DNA of 9,767 nucleotides from Spirochaetales bacterium. Lineage in GTDB: Bacteria > Spirochaetota > Spirochaetia > JABEVK01. The notes beneath the pieces were generated by a model. It had not been told where the DNA came from, ran no database searches, and saw nothing but the letters and a program-made list of their open reading frames with translations. Positions 1 through 7,723 of the stretch are shown in pieces. How positions within the stretch are numbered: position 1 is the stretch's first letter; every line of letters begins with the position of its first letter. The stretch lies in assembly GCA_013043995.1 (NCBI GenBank), contig JABEVL010000137.1, positions 1 through 9,767 of the forward strand. The letters run 5' to 3'. Position numbers and translations under genes: made by a program.

Positions 1-2376
1 GATGGAATCTTGCCCTGCGTAGGCGACGGCGTTTTCCAAAAGATTCAGGAGGGCCCTTTGAAGCAAGAGGGCATCGACAAAAATCAGCGGTAGGGCGAAA
101 GGCAACCTCAGTTCAACCTTTGCTTCGGGGTGGAGTTCATGAAGCCGCTCCTTGGCCGAATACGCGAGGTCTTCGGCGGGAAGCCACTCTTTGTGGGGTT
201 GAAGAACGGAGTCAGACAGGCGTGTCAGGTCCAACAGGTTGTCCACTTGGCGACCTAACCAGCGGCTCTCGCGTCCGATCGTTTCGAGGGCTGTCTGTTC
301 GACCTCATCGAGTCGAGGGGTTCCGAGCAAGGTTGAAACGGTTCCGATCATGACCGTGAGCGGAGTTCTCAAGTCGTGGGACAACCCGTGGAGCAGGGAA
401 TTGCGTGTTTTTTCGGCCTCGACCGCCAGAACGTTTTTTTGATTTTCATGCACCAGAGTCACGCGTTCCAGGCTGATAGAGACCGTTCGCGTCAGGGCTT
501 CCAGCAGGAGCATCGAATCAGCGCTCAGGGTTTCAGTGTATTGAGCTTTTTCCAGGACGAGGACTCCCAGGATGCCGATGGTCCCTTCCAGAGGACAAAC
601 GAGTTTGTCCGCTTGCGAGAGGGTCGTGGTGCTCCAGCCCGCTTTTTTCGAATTCTCTAAAACCCAGTTGAACAGGGCGATGTCCTTGTCGCTAAAAAGC
701 CGAGGGACTCCTTCAACTTCGGCCTCCCAGAGTCCATTTTGTGGAACGAGGACCCTCACGCGCAACTCGAAGAGGTGCGAAAGCATCCCTTCCGCCACGC
801 TCACTACCTCGTTTTGGTCGACACTGTGCGAAAGTTCCCGGCTCAGTCTGTAAAGTGCCTCCATGCGCTGTTCCCTTGACCTTGAAGCTTTGGTTTGGAC
901 CTTGAGCCTTTCCGCCAACGTTCCAATGACGGTTCCCACGATCAAGAGGAATAAAAAGACCAGGTAGTATTGTGGGTCGTCGACGGCCAATGAATAGAAG
1001 GGGCGTGTAAAAAAATAGTTGAAGGCGAGAACCATGAGAACCGAGGCAAAGACGCTGGCAAGAAGTCCAAAAAACCCGGCAACGACCACAACACCCAAAA
1101 GCAAGGTCAACACGACATTAGCTTCGACCATGCCCAGGCTTTTGAAAAAAAGGGCTAGGGCTGTGAAACCCGCGCAAAGGAGCGTCGTGCCAACGAAGCC
1201 TCGCCAGGAAAAAGCCGTGGGGCGTGATCGCGCGGGTTGCTCTGTGACGTTATCGCGGCCTGTGATGACGTAAAGGTCGATGTCTCCACTGATGCGTAAC
1301 AGTTCGTCGCCGATGGTCCGTTTGAAAATTCGGACCCAACCGGGGTCGCGGTTCTTTCCAAGGACGATCTTGGTGACGTTGCGCGTCCTGGCGTAGGCAA
1401 CGAGGTCGCGCGCGACCTCCTCTCCCTGAAGGATGACCGTTTCGGCTCCAAGGTTTTCGGCAACTGCCAGGTTGTGATGAAGCTGGTCTTTAGCCCGGGC
1501 CTCCAAAATGCCTCGACTTGGGGTTTCGATGTGGACGGCTAGCAAGTCAGCCCCCCAGCGTGCCGCCATCCGCGCCGCAGCACGCAATAAGTCTTCGGAG
1601 GTGGGGCTCGGGCTGACAGATACCAGGAGCCGTTCTCGGACAGGCCAAATAGCTTTGACGTTCGCTTGAGATCGGGCCGAGTCCACGTCGCGGGCCACCC
1701 GGTCAGCCGCTCGACGAAGCGTGATTTCCCGTAGAGCCAAGAGGTTGCGGCGTTGAAAAAACGTCGCCAGGGCGCGTTCAGCTTGTTCTGGCGGGTAGAT
1801 TTTGCCTTGACGGAGACGCTCCAAGAGGTCTTCGGGAGCCACGTCGACGACCTCGACCTCGTCGGCTTTGTCGAAAATCGCGTCGGGAACGGTTTCGCGG
1901 ACAAAGACCCCTGTGACGCGGGCGACGACGTCGTTCATCGAATCGAGGTGTTGAACGTTGAGCGTCGTCCAAACCTCGATCCCCTGTCCGAGGAGTTCCT
2001 CGACGTCCTGCCAACGTTTGTCGTGCCTCAGACCTGGAGCGTTGGTGTGAGCCAGCTCGTCGAGCAGCACAATTTTGGGGCTCCTGGCCAAGCATGCGTC
2101 CAGGTCAAAGTCGGCAAGTTCGATCCCGCGGTACGCGACTTTGCGAGGCTGAAGAATCTCCAAGCCTTCCAAAAGTGCCGTGGTTTCGGCCCGAGCGTGA
2201 GGTTCTATCCATCCTGCGATAATATCGAATCCTGCAGATTGGGCGGCCTGGGCGGCCTGCAACATCGAGAAGGTCTTCCCGACTCCGGCGATATAGCCCA
2301 GAAAGAGCTTGAGGCGTCCACGGCCGTGGTTGCTCTGGTTGGCCAAAAGGACGTCCGGGTCGGGGCGATCAAGCAT
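1..2376 (-). CDS. kdpD: KdpD osmosensitive K+ sensor histidine kinase (3' end cut by window edge)
   Basis: Membrane sensor kinase that phosphorylates the response regulator KdpE when K+ is limiting. 792 residues are visible; E. coli KdpD has 894, so roughly the last 100 (the ATP-binding G boxes) lie beyond position 1. I read the frame from the start to the edge without a stop or shift. Order of domains: KdpD N-terminal ATP-binding domain with Walker A GYIAGVGKT (27-35) and LLDELAHTN (104-112); universal-stress-protein-like domain from about 250 to 370; membrane segments between about 394 and 486; GAF-like region about 505-640; then the kinase core with phospho-acceptor His667 in SHDLRTPL and N-box Asn782 in LLENAV. 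ATG at 2376 follows CAGGAGG with 7 bp spacing. It lies 29 bp after the arsR-like gene, an unusual neighbour, and is probably cotranscribed with it. Identity is very secure. Confidence 0.97.
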   Translation of the reverse strand, partial: MLDRPDPDVLLANQSNHGRGRLKLFLGYIAGVGKTFSMLQAAQAAQSAGFDIIAGWIEPHARAETTALLEGLEILQPRKVAYRGIELADFDLDACLARSPKIVLLDELAHTNAPGLRHDKRWQDVEELLGQGIEVWTTLNVQHLDSMNDVVARVTGVFVRETVPDAIFDKADEVEVVDVAPEDLLERLRQGKIYPPEQAERALATFFQRRNLLALREITLRRAADRVARDVDSARSQANVKAIWPVRERLLVSVSPSPTSEDLLRAAARMAARWGADLLAVHIETPSRGILEARAKDQLHHNLAVAENLGAETVILQGEEVARDLVAYARTRNVTKIVLGKNRDPGWVRIFKRTIGDELLRISGDIDLYVITGRDNVTEQPARSRPTAFSWRGFVGTTLLCAGFTALALFFKSLGMVEANVVLTLLLGVVVVAGFFGLLASVFASVLMVLAFNYFFTRPFYSLAVDDPQYYLVFLFLLIVGTVIGTLAERLKVQTKASRSREQRMEALYRLSRELSHSVDQNEVVSVAEGMLSHLFELRVRVLVPQNGLWEAEVEGVPRLFSDKDIALFNWVLENSKKAGWSTTTLSQADKLVCPLEGTIGILGVLVLEKAQYTETLSADSMLLLEALTRTVSISLERVTLVHENQKNVLAVEAEKTRNSLLHGLSHDLRTPLTVMIGTVSTLLGTPRLDEVEQTALETIGRESRWLGRQVDNLLDLTRLSDSVLQPHKEWLPAEDLAYSAKERLHELHPEAKVELRLPFALPLIFVDALLLQRALLNLLENAVAYAGQDSI

Positions 2377-2405
2377 TTCGTAACCTCCTGACACCAAATC
2401 AAAAC

Positions 2406-2744
2406 CTATTCTTCGAGGAAAGTCTGCAGGTCTACTAGTTTCTTTTCCCACTGGCGCGACACGAGTTCCAAGTACTGCGACATCGTGCCGATCGGTGCGG
2501 CGTCGAATTCGAACAGGGTTTCTCTCCCCTTCCGGACGCTGTGGACCAGGCCGACGCGTTCAAGGATCTGGAGATGCTTGGTCACAGCTTGCCTGGTTAG
2601 CCGGGTTCCTTCGGACAGTTGGGTGATGGATTGCCGGGAAACCCGACAAAGCCGGGCAATTATGGACAACCGGGTTTCATCCCCCAAGGCGGCGAACGTC
2701 GACGCTTGAAGGATGAACCCTTCGGACAAAACGCTATCCGACAT
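2406..2744 (-). CDS. ArsR-family winged-helix transcriptional regulator
   Basis: A 112-residue protein with the ArsR fold: FAALGDETRLSII (17-29) is the typical first-helix signature, and the helix-turn-helix runs from about 39 to 62, with recognition helix TRQAVTKHLQIL, followed by the wing (about 63-80). The Cys cluster that metal-sensing ArsR/SmtB proteins carry in helix 3 is absent; the only cysteine is Cys33, so a metal-sensing role is unlikely. ATG overlaps the end of the upstream SRPBCC gene by 11 bp and has no convincing ribosome binding site, which suggests translational coupling. ArsR-type regulators paired with SRPBCC/AHSA1 proteins are common in bacteria, and the repressor often controls its own pair. 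The inverted repeats at 3181-3240 are the natural candidate operators. Whether it also affects kdp genes is unknown. Confidence 0.9.
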   Translation of the reverse strand: MSDSVLSEGFILQASTFAALGDETRLSIIARLCRVSRQSITQLSEGTRLTRQAVTKHLQILERVGLVHSVRKGRETLFEFDAAPIGTMSQYLELVSRQWEKKLVDLQTFLEE

Positions 2745-3180
2745 ATTGGGCGATGTTTTCGAGCTGCTCGATCCAGCCCTCTTCGTTCATGCGGAAGGCC
2801 TCGAGCCGCCTGTTGGCGGGAAGTTTCTCAAACCCCGATTCCGTCACGACCAGGTGGGTTCCGCTCCCGGCGGTTTCAAGCCGAAACTCGACGAGAGTGG
2901 GAACTTCCTGTTCGTAATCCACCGCAGGATCGATGGCGTAGGGGTGCCAGGTAAACGAGAAGAGGTGCTCCGCCCTCATTTCTTTGACGTTGACGGCCAG
3001 TTGAAGGTGCTCAAATCCGGGGTAGGTGAGTTTGCCTCGGGTTGTTTTCCCGAGCACAAAGGGACCTTCCATGGTACAGCCAAACCATTGGCCGAATTCC
3101 TTGTGGTCGGTTAGAGCTTTCCAAACCCGTGAGGGCGGGGATTTGAGATCGACATGCTTTTCGATACGGCTTTGTTCCAT
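2734..3180 (-). CDS. SRPBCC / AHSA1-like domain protein
   Basis: A 148-residue soluble protein of the START/SRPBCC superfamily (AHSA1-like branch). The N-terminal segment IEKHVDLKSPPSRVWKALTD (6-25), then FGQWFG (29-34), the central strand with LFSFTWHP (73-80), and the C-terminal helix containing EGWIEQLENI (134-143) fit the helix-grip fold, which binds hydrophobic ligands or partner proteins in a cavity. The specific ligand cannot be told. An in-frame ATG 30 bp earlier exists, but ATG at 3180 is preferred: AAGGAG at 3192-3187 lies 6 bp before it and the family normally begins near here. It follows kdpC after 51 bp that contain its likely promoter, and overlaps the ArsR-family gene by 11 bp. 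It has no known role in K+ uptake. Confidence 0.88.
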   Translation of the reverse strand: MEQSRIEKHVDLKSPPSRVWKALTDHKEFGQWFGCTMEGPFVLGKTTRGKLTYPGFEHLQLAVNVKEMRAEHLFSFTWHPYAIDPAVDYEQEVPTLVEFRLETAGSGTHLVVTESGFEKLPANRRLEAFRMNEEGWIEQLENIAQYVG

Positions 3181-3240
3181 GAGCAACTCCTTAGTTGCAT
3201 GATAACACAAAAGGAAGAATATGCAACAATTTTATTGCAT
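3181..3240 (-). promoter_or_regulatory. Promoter with two matching inverted-repeat operators for the SRPBCC-arsR cassette
   Basis: Read on the minus strand, two inverted repeats share a 7-6-7 layout. Site 1 is ATGCAAT-AAAATT-GTTGCAT (3240-3221), and its first half contains the last codons and stop of kdpC. Site 2 is ATGCAAC-TAAGGA-GTTGCTC (3200-3181), ending at the base before the SRPBCC start codon. Their centres are 40 bp apart. A candidate promoter is TTGCAT (-35, 3226-3221) and TATCAT (-10, 3204-3199) with a 16-bp spacer; site 1 covers the -35, while site 2 covers the end of the -10 and the ribosome binding site. This is a good arrangement for autorepression by the ArsR-type protein. The repeats are visible directly; the promoter and the binding protein are inferred. 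Confidence 0.65.
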
Positions 3241-3834
3241 GATTTTCTCTTGCGGGTTTGAGGACTTGTCCAGGGCAAGATTCAGCTCCAGAACGTTCAC
3301 AAAAGCGGGCGGGTCCCAAGGAAAGACGGGTTTCACGGCCTGAGTCCGAACCAGCGCCTGGACGGCCTCCACGTCCATTTTCCGTTCCTGGGCGACGATG
3401 GGTGCTTCCCACAGAGCCGCTTGAAGGTCGAGGTCAGGGTCAAGTCCGCTCGCCGACGCCGTGACCAGGGCCTCTGGAACGGGGGTTTTGATGCCGGCCG
3501 CCTCAGCCTTGCTCCGCCAGGTGTCGCGTAATTTTTTGACGCTGTCCTGGAAGACCTTGCCGACGACGCTCAGGTTAGAACCGCCGCTAGCCAGCGGGTT
3601 GTACGGATGGTCACCCGTCGCGGAGGGGCGGCCGATGAAATAACCCGAAGCCTTGGAGAAGTCCTGACCAATCAGAAAGGAGCCAACGGGTTCACCCCTT
3701 TCGGCCACGAGAGAACCGTTCGCTTGGAATGCAAAAAAAACCTGTGCCAAGCCGGTGACGGCAAGAGGGTAAAGAAAGCCTAAAAGGATCGTCGTCCACA
3801 GGACGAGCCGGAGCGAAAGGACGAGAGCTTTCAT
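3232..3834 (-). CDS. kdpC: KdpC, K+-transporting ATPase subunit C
   Basis: Single-span accessory subunit of the KdpFABC pump; it sits beside KdpA and KdpB and is needed for assembly and for high-affinity ATP and K+ use. 200 residues, close to the family length (about 190). One N-terminal membrane segment lies at about 8-30. Family motifs follow in order: GRPSAT (68-73), YNPLASGGSNL (78-88), VTASASGLDPD (124-134) and VNVLELNLALD (179-189). The start ATG lies 1 bp after the kdpB stop, with a GGAAAGG ribosome binding site inside kdpB, indicating coupled translation. The last eleven residues after the LNLALD motif are a short polar tail. The final Met-Gln-stop codons form half of an inverted repeat that belongs to the next gene's promoter. 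Confidence 0.97.
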   Translation of the reverse strand: MKALVLSLRLVLWTTILLGFLYPLAVTGLAQVFFAFQANGSLVAERGEPVGSFLIGQDFSKASGYFIGRPSATGDHPYNPLASGGSNLSVVGKVFQDSVKKLRDTWRSKAEAAGIKTPVPEALVTASASGLDPDLDLQAALWEAPIVAQERKMDVEAVQALVRTQAVKPVFPWDPPAFVNVLELNLALDKSSNPQEKIMQ

Positions 3835-3835
3835 T

Positions 3836-5899
3836 TTAAAACACCTTTCCTGTCAACAGGATATCGATGAGCTTGATGCCGACGAACGGGAGCAAAAGAC
3901 CGCCCAGGCCGTACAGCACGAGATTTTTGCGAAGAAGTTGGATAGCGGACTGTGCTTTGTAGACTACGCCCTTGAGGGCCAGCGGGATCAACGCGGGGAT
4001 GATCAGGGCGTTGAAGATGACCGCCGAAAGGATGGCCGATTCGGGCGTGGCCAGGTGCATGACGTTCAATGCCGCGAGCCCCGGGTAGGTAACCAGGAAC
4101 AGGGCCGGTAAAATGGCGAAGTACTTGGCGACGTCGTTGGCGATGCTGAAGGTGGTCAGGGAGCCTCGGGTGATGAGCATCTGTTTGCCAACCAATACGA
4201 CCTCGGTCAGCTTGGTCGGATTTGAGTCCAGGTCGACCATATTCCCGGCCTCTTTGGCGGCTTGAGTCCCTGAGTTCATCGCGACGGCGACGTCAGCTTG
4301 GGCCAGGGCGGGAGCATCGTTGGTGCCGTCTCCCGTCATGGCGACCAGGTGACCCTCACTTTGGTACTTGCGGATCAGGGCCAGTTTGTCTTCGGGTTTG
4401 GCTTCAGCGAGGTAGTCGTCGACGCCCGCCTCGGCCGCGATCGTGGCGGCTGTCAACGGGTTGTCCCCCGTGATCATCAGGGTTTTAATACCCATCTGGC
4501 GTAGCGCCGCGAACCGTTCCTGAATCCCGTCCTTGACGATGTCCTTGAGGACGACAATACCGAGGACTCGGGCATTTTCGCAAATAACCAAAGGCGTCGA
4601 ACCCTTGCGGGCCGACGCTTCAGCCTGAGTTTTGACCTGTTCGGGGAATTGTCCGCCTTGGGCCTCGATCCAAACCTGAACGGACGCCGTTGCTCCCTTC
4701 CTGTACGACTTGCCGTTCCAGTCCAGGCCGCTCATTCGGGTCCGGGCCGTGAAGGGAATGGCCTTGTGGTTTTTTCCCTCAAACGAGGGGGAAGGGATCT
4801 GAAACTGCCGTTTGGCCAGGGAGAGGATACTTCGTCCTTCGGGGGTTTCGTCGGCCCACGACGCCAGGTAGCCGCCAAGTGCCAGCTCGGTAGGTTCGAC
4901 CGAGGGTGCTACAATAAACTCACTGGCCATGCGGTTGCCCAGGGTGATCGTGCCGGTTTTGTCCAGCAGCAGAACGTCGACGTCGCCGGCGGCTTCGACG
5001 GCGCGCCCTGAGGTGGCCAGGACGTTGACGCCCGAAAGACGGTTCATTCCCGCGATGCCGATCGTCGACAAAAGGGCGCCGATGGTCGTGGGAGCTAGAC
5101 ATACGAACAGGGCGACCAGAGACGCGATGCTCACGGCTTTGCCCGCCCCGGACTGGGTAACGGTGTACTGGCTGAACGGCAAAAGCGTCGCCGTCACGAT
5201 CAACAAAATCAATGTCAACGCGGCCAAGAGGATCGTCAGAGCGATCTCGTTGGGTGTTTTCTTTCGCGAGGTGCCTTCGACGAGCGCGATCATGCGGTCC
5301 AGAAAGCCCTGGCCGGGGTCCGAGCTCACTCGAACAATCAGCCGGTCTGACAGCACCCTCGTGCCACCGTTCACCGAGCTGCGGTCGCCGCCCGCCTCGC
5401 GGATCACGGGGGCGCTTTCGCCGGTGACGGCGCTTTCGTCGACGGACGCAACACCTGCTAAAATTTCGCCGTCGGCGGGGATAAAAGATCCGGCTTCGAC
5501 AAGAAAAACGTCGTCTTTACGCAAGGCAGACGATCCTACACTCTCTTGCACTGCATTCCAGTCGGGTGTCTTGAGTCGATACGCCTTGACTTCGTTTCTT
5601 GTCTTGCGCAGCTCGGCGGCCTGGGCTTTGCCACGACCTTCCGCCAGAGCCTCGGAAAAGTTCGAGAGCAGCACGGTGAACCACAACCAGACGGCGACCC
5701 AGAAAATGAAACCGCTCCCGGCGTTCGAGTCGCTGACGCCGAACAAGGAGGCGATCCAAAAGACCGTGGTGAGAATCGACCCGACCCAGACGGTAAACAT
5801 GACGGGGTTTCTGATCTGCGTGCGGGGGTTCAATTTGACGAACGATTGGACCCAAGCGTTCCAAAAAATTTCCTTGGTAAAGTGAGATTTCGTTTTCAA
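3836..5899 (-). CDS. kdpB: KdpB, K+-transporting P-type ATPase subunit B
   Basis: Catalytic subunit of KdpFABC: hydrolyses ATP through a phospho-aspartate and drives K+ that entered through KdpA into the cell. 687 residues from the TTG at 5899 (E. coli 682). That start is chosen because AAGGAG, fused to the kdpA stop codon, lies 6 bp upstream; an ATG 15 codons earlier sits inside kdpA without such a site. Visible signatures: RNPVMFTVWVGSILTT near the N-terminus (first membrane span), actuator loop TGES with Ser162, phosphorylation motif DKTGT with Asp313, MITGDNP in the P domain, and hinge GDGTNDAP (523-530). By family knowledge, the Ser of TGES is the inhibitory phosphorylation site in E. 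coli KdpB, and it is retained. All catalytic motifs are intact. Confidence 0.97.
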   Translation of the reverse strand: MKTKSHFTKEIFWNAWVQSFVKLNPRTQIRNPVMFTVWVGSILTTVFWIASLFGVSDSNAGSGFIFWVAVWLWFTVLLSNFSEALAEGRGKAQAAELRKTRNEVKAYRLKTPDWNAVQESVGSSALRKDDVFLVEAGSFIPADGEILAGVASVDESAVTGESAPVIREAGGDRSSVNGGTRVLSDRLIVRVSSDPGQGFLDRMIALVEGTSRKKTPNEIALTILLAALTLILLIVTATLLPFSQYTVTQSGAGKAVSIASLVALFVCLAPTTIGALLSTIGIAGMNRLSGVNVLATSGRAVEAAGDVDVLLLDKTGTITLGNRMASEFIVAPSVEPTELALGGYLASWADETPEGRSILSLAKRQFQIPSPSFEGKNHKAIPFTARTRMSGLDWNGKSYRKGATASVQVWIEAQGGQFPEQVKTQAEASARKGSTPLVICENARVLGIVVLKDIVKDGIQERFAALRQMGIKTLMITGDNPLTAATIAAEAGVDDYLAEAKPEDKLALIRKYQSEGHLVAMTGDGTNDAPALAQADVAVAMNSGTQAAKEAGNMVDLDSNPTKLTEVVLVGKQMLITRGSLTTFSIANDVAKYFAILPALFLVTYPGLAALNVMHLATPESAILSAVIFNALIIPALIPLALKGVVYKAQSAIQLLRKNLVLYGLGGLLLPFVGIKLIDILLTGKVF

Positions 5900-5905
5900 T
5901 TTCAG

Positions 5906-5911
5906 CTCCTT
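5906..5911 (-). promoter_or_regulatory. Ribosome binding site that decides the kdpB TTG start
   Basis: AAGGAG shares its first two bases with the kdpA TAA stop codon and stands 6 bp before the TTG at 5899. It supports the TTG over the longer in-frame ATG at 5944, which would overlap kdpA by 35 bp. Confidence 0.75.
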
Positions 5912-7601
5912 ACTGCAGGGCTTCCGCGATAGGACCCAGTGCAAGTCCCGGGATAAAGTTCAAAGCAGCGACGAGGAAGACGAAAAAAACTAAAAGAACG
6001 GAGAACGTGACGCCGTGGGTGGGCAGGGTGCCCAGGCTGGCGGCGCTTACTTTTTTGCCAGCCAGGTGTCCGGCCAGAGCCAGGATGGGCACCATGACGC
6101 CGAAACGACCGAAAAACATCGTGACGGCCCCCGTTACGTTCCAAAAGTGCGTGTTGCCGTTCAACCCCGCAAACGCGCTGCCGTTGTTGTTGGCCATGGA
6201 CGAAAGGGCGTAAAAAATTTCGGTGAACCCGTGAGGAACGGGATTGCTCATATCGCTGGGCACCCAATGCCATAGCGTCGCCGCGGCGGTTCCTACCAGG
6301 ATTAAAAACGGCGTGATGGTCACGGCGGCGACGATCATCTTCATGTCGAAACCGTCGATCTTCTTGCCCAGGTATTCGGGTGTCCGCCCCACCATCAACC
6401 CGCCGACAAAGACCGTGAGGAGGACTACAGCTAGCATGCCGTACAGACCGCTGCCGACGCCGCCGAATACGACTTCTCCGACTTGGATCAACAATAGCGG
6501 CATCATCCCCCCGATCGGGGTAAAACTGTCGTTCATCGCGTCCACGGCACCGCAGGACGTGGCGGTCGTGACCAGGTTGAACAGGACTGATGGCCCGACG
6601 CCGAAGCGGGTCTCCTTGCCCTCAAGGTTGCCCGCGCTCCAGTCGATGCCCGCGACGGCGTGGGCCGGCGGTGCAAGCTCGCTCAAGTACGCTGGAATCG
6701 CAAAGCATGTGAATAGGGCGATCATAACGCCGTAAATGGCCCAACTCTGGCGCTTGTCCTTCACGATGCGTCCGTAGGCAAAGACAAACGACGCCGGTAA
6801 AAGGAAGACCGAAAAAGCCTGAACAAAGTTGGTGAACGCCGTGGGGTTTTCGAAAGGGTGTGCCGAGTTGGCGTTAAAGAAGCCGCCACCGTTCGTACCC
6901 AGCATCTTGATCGCTTCCTGACTGGCAACGGGTCCCAAGGGCAGGACCTCCTTGGCACCGGCAAGCGTCGTGAAATTCAGGTAGGGGGAAAAGTTCTGGA
7001 TCGCTCCCTGTGCCGTCAACAGGAGCGAGTAGACCAGTGAGATCGGCAAAAGGAGATAGAGATTGATCCTGACCATATCGACCCAAAAGTTGCCCAATGC
7101 CTTGGTCTCGCGGCGAAAAATCCCCCGAATCAAGGCCGCCATGACGGCGATGCCCGCCGCCGCCGACAGGAAGTTCTGGACGCCCAGCACGGCCATCTGC
7201 GAAAAATAGCTCATCGTCGCTTCCCCGCCGTAGTTCTGCCAGTTCGTGTTCGTCACGAAGCTCACCGCGGTGTTCAACGCTAGGTCCCAAGGAACTCCCG
7301 GGAAGTTCTGAGGATTGATCAGACTCTGAAAAGGAACCTTGTCTTGAAAAAAAAGGAGCAGAAAAACGACGGCGATTTTGACGGCAGAAAGCATCATCAA
7401 GGCGCCCACCCATTGTTTCCAGTCCATCTCGTCGCCGGGTTTTACCCCCGTGAGACGGATCAGACCGTGTTCGACGGGTCGGAAAGCCTTGAGCACGCCC
7501 TCGGGCCCAGCCTCGAAGACTCGGGCGACCCAACGTCCGAGCGGCCACGCCGCGAGCGTCAACAGAACAAAAAAGACAAAATAATTCAGGACGTCGTTCA
7601 T
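5910..7601 (-). CDS. kdpA: KdpA, K+-transporting ATPase subunit A
   Basis: Channel-like, K+-selective membrane subunit of KdpFABC, related to the Trk/Ktr/HKT superfamily with four pore-loop repeats. 563 residues (E. coli 557), with many hydrophobic spans. The four pore or filter loops are recognisable: SFVTNTNW (114-121), TNGGGFFNANSAHPFENP (236-253), TTATSCGAV (345-353) and ANNNGSAFAGL (470-480). ATG at 7601 is chosen because MNDVLNYFVFF begins the first span, as expected of the family, and because the codon overlaps the kdpF stop (ATGA). An in-frame GTG 69 codons upstream would include the promoter region and all of kdpF, and is rejected. No missing residues or interruptions were seen. Confidence 0.97.
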   Translation of the reverse strand: MNDVLNYFVFFVLLTLAAWPLGRWVARVFEAGPEGVLKAFRPVEHGLIRLTGVKPGDEMDWKQWVGALMMLSAVKIAVVFLLLFFQDKVPFQSLINPQNFPGVPWDLALNTAVSFVTNTNWQNYGGEATMSYFSQMAVLGVQNFLSAAAGIAVMAALIRGIFRRETKALGNFWVDMVRINLYLLLPISLVYSLLLTAQGAIQNFSPYLNFTTLAGAKEVLPLGPVASQEAIKMLGTNGGGFFNANSAHPFENPTAFTNFVQAFSVFLLPASFVFAYGRIVKDKRQSWAIYGVMIALFTCFAIPAYLSELAPPAHAVAGIDWSAGNLEGKETRFGVGPSVLFNLVTTATSCGAVDAMNDSFTPIGGMMPLLLIQVGEVVFGGVGSGLYGMLAVVLLTVFVGGLMVGRTPEYLGKKIDGFDMKMIVAAVTITPFLILVGTAAATLWHWVPSDMSNPVPHGFTEIFYALSSMANNNGSAFAGLNGNTHFWNVTGAVTMFFGRFGVMVPILALAGHLAGKKVSAASLGTLPTHGVTFSVLLVFFVFLVAALNFIPGLALGPIAEALQ

Positions 7602-7687
7602 AAGTCTTCCGCGCGAAACATCGCGAAAACGAGGTAAAAAGCCAGGCCAATCACAAGGACGGCGCTGATAAAAGTTAAGGCAGCCAC
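7598..7687 (-). CDS. kdpF: KdpF, small membrane subunit of the K+-transporting ATPase
   Basis: A 29-residue, single-span peptide that, by family knowledge, sits with KdpA and lipid and stabilises the KdpFABC complex. It is easily missed because of its size and GTG start. The GTG at 7687 is preceded by AAGGAGG (7699-7693) at 5 bp spacing. The translation is almost wholly hydrophobic, with the KdpF-like segment FYLVFAMFRAEDL at the C-terminus (E. coli KdpF has a similar GYLVYAL...AEAF ending). Its TGA overlaps the kdpA start by 4 bp (ATGA), as expected for the first gene of the operon. Identification rests on length, composition, the C-terminal pattern and position. Confidence 0.9.
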   Translation of the reverse strand: MAALTFISAVLVIGLAFYLVFAMFRAEDL

Positions 7688-7699
7688 GATTTCCTCCTT

Positions 7700-7713
7700 G
7701 AAGCCCGGGCTTC
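7700..7713. promoter_or_regulatory. 14-bp perfect palindrome in the kdpF leader
   Basis: GAAGCCCGGGCTTC reads the same on both strands and ends directly before the kdpF ribosome binding site. With no loop it makes a poor RNA hairpin, so a dimeric protein site is the more likely meaning if it has one. No protein can be named, and chance is possible. Confidence 0.35.
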
Positions 7714-7723
7714 GTCAAAAGAA

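Noticed and set aside
1..2376. Possible frameshift in kdpD, because short minus-strand frames appear in this region
   Set aside because: Translation in the single frame from 2376 to 1 is continuous for 792 codons and follows KdpD throughout. The short frames are in other registers, and the gene simply lacks its stop because of the window edge.
1753..2391. 212-residue open frame on the plus strand
   Set aside because: Antisense to the conserved ATP-binding domain of kdpD. It has no family resemblance.
4929..5885. 318-residue open frame on the plus strand
   Set aside because: It lies wholly antisense to kdpB, whose catalytic motifs are intact in this stretch. The translation resembles no known family and looks like a by-product of G+C-rich codon use.
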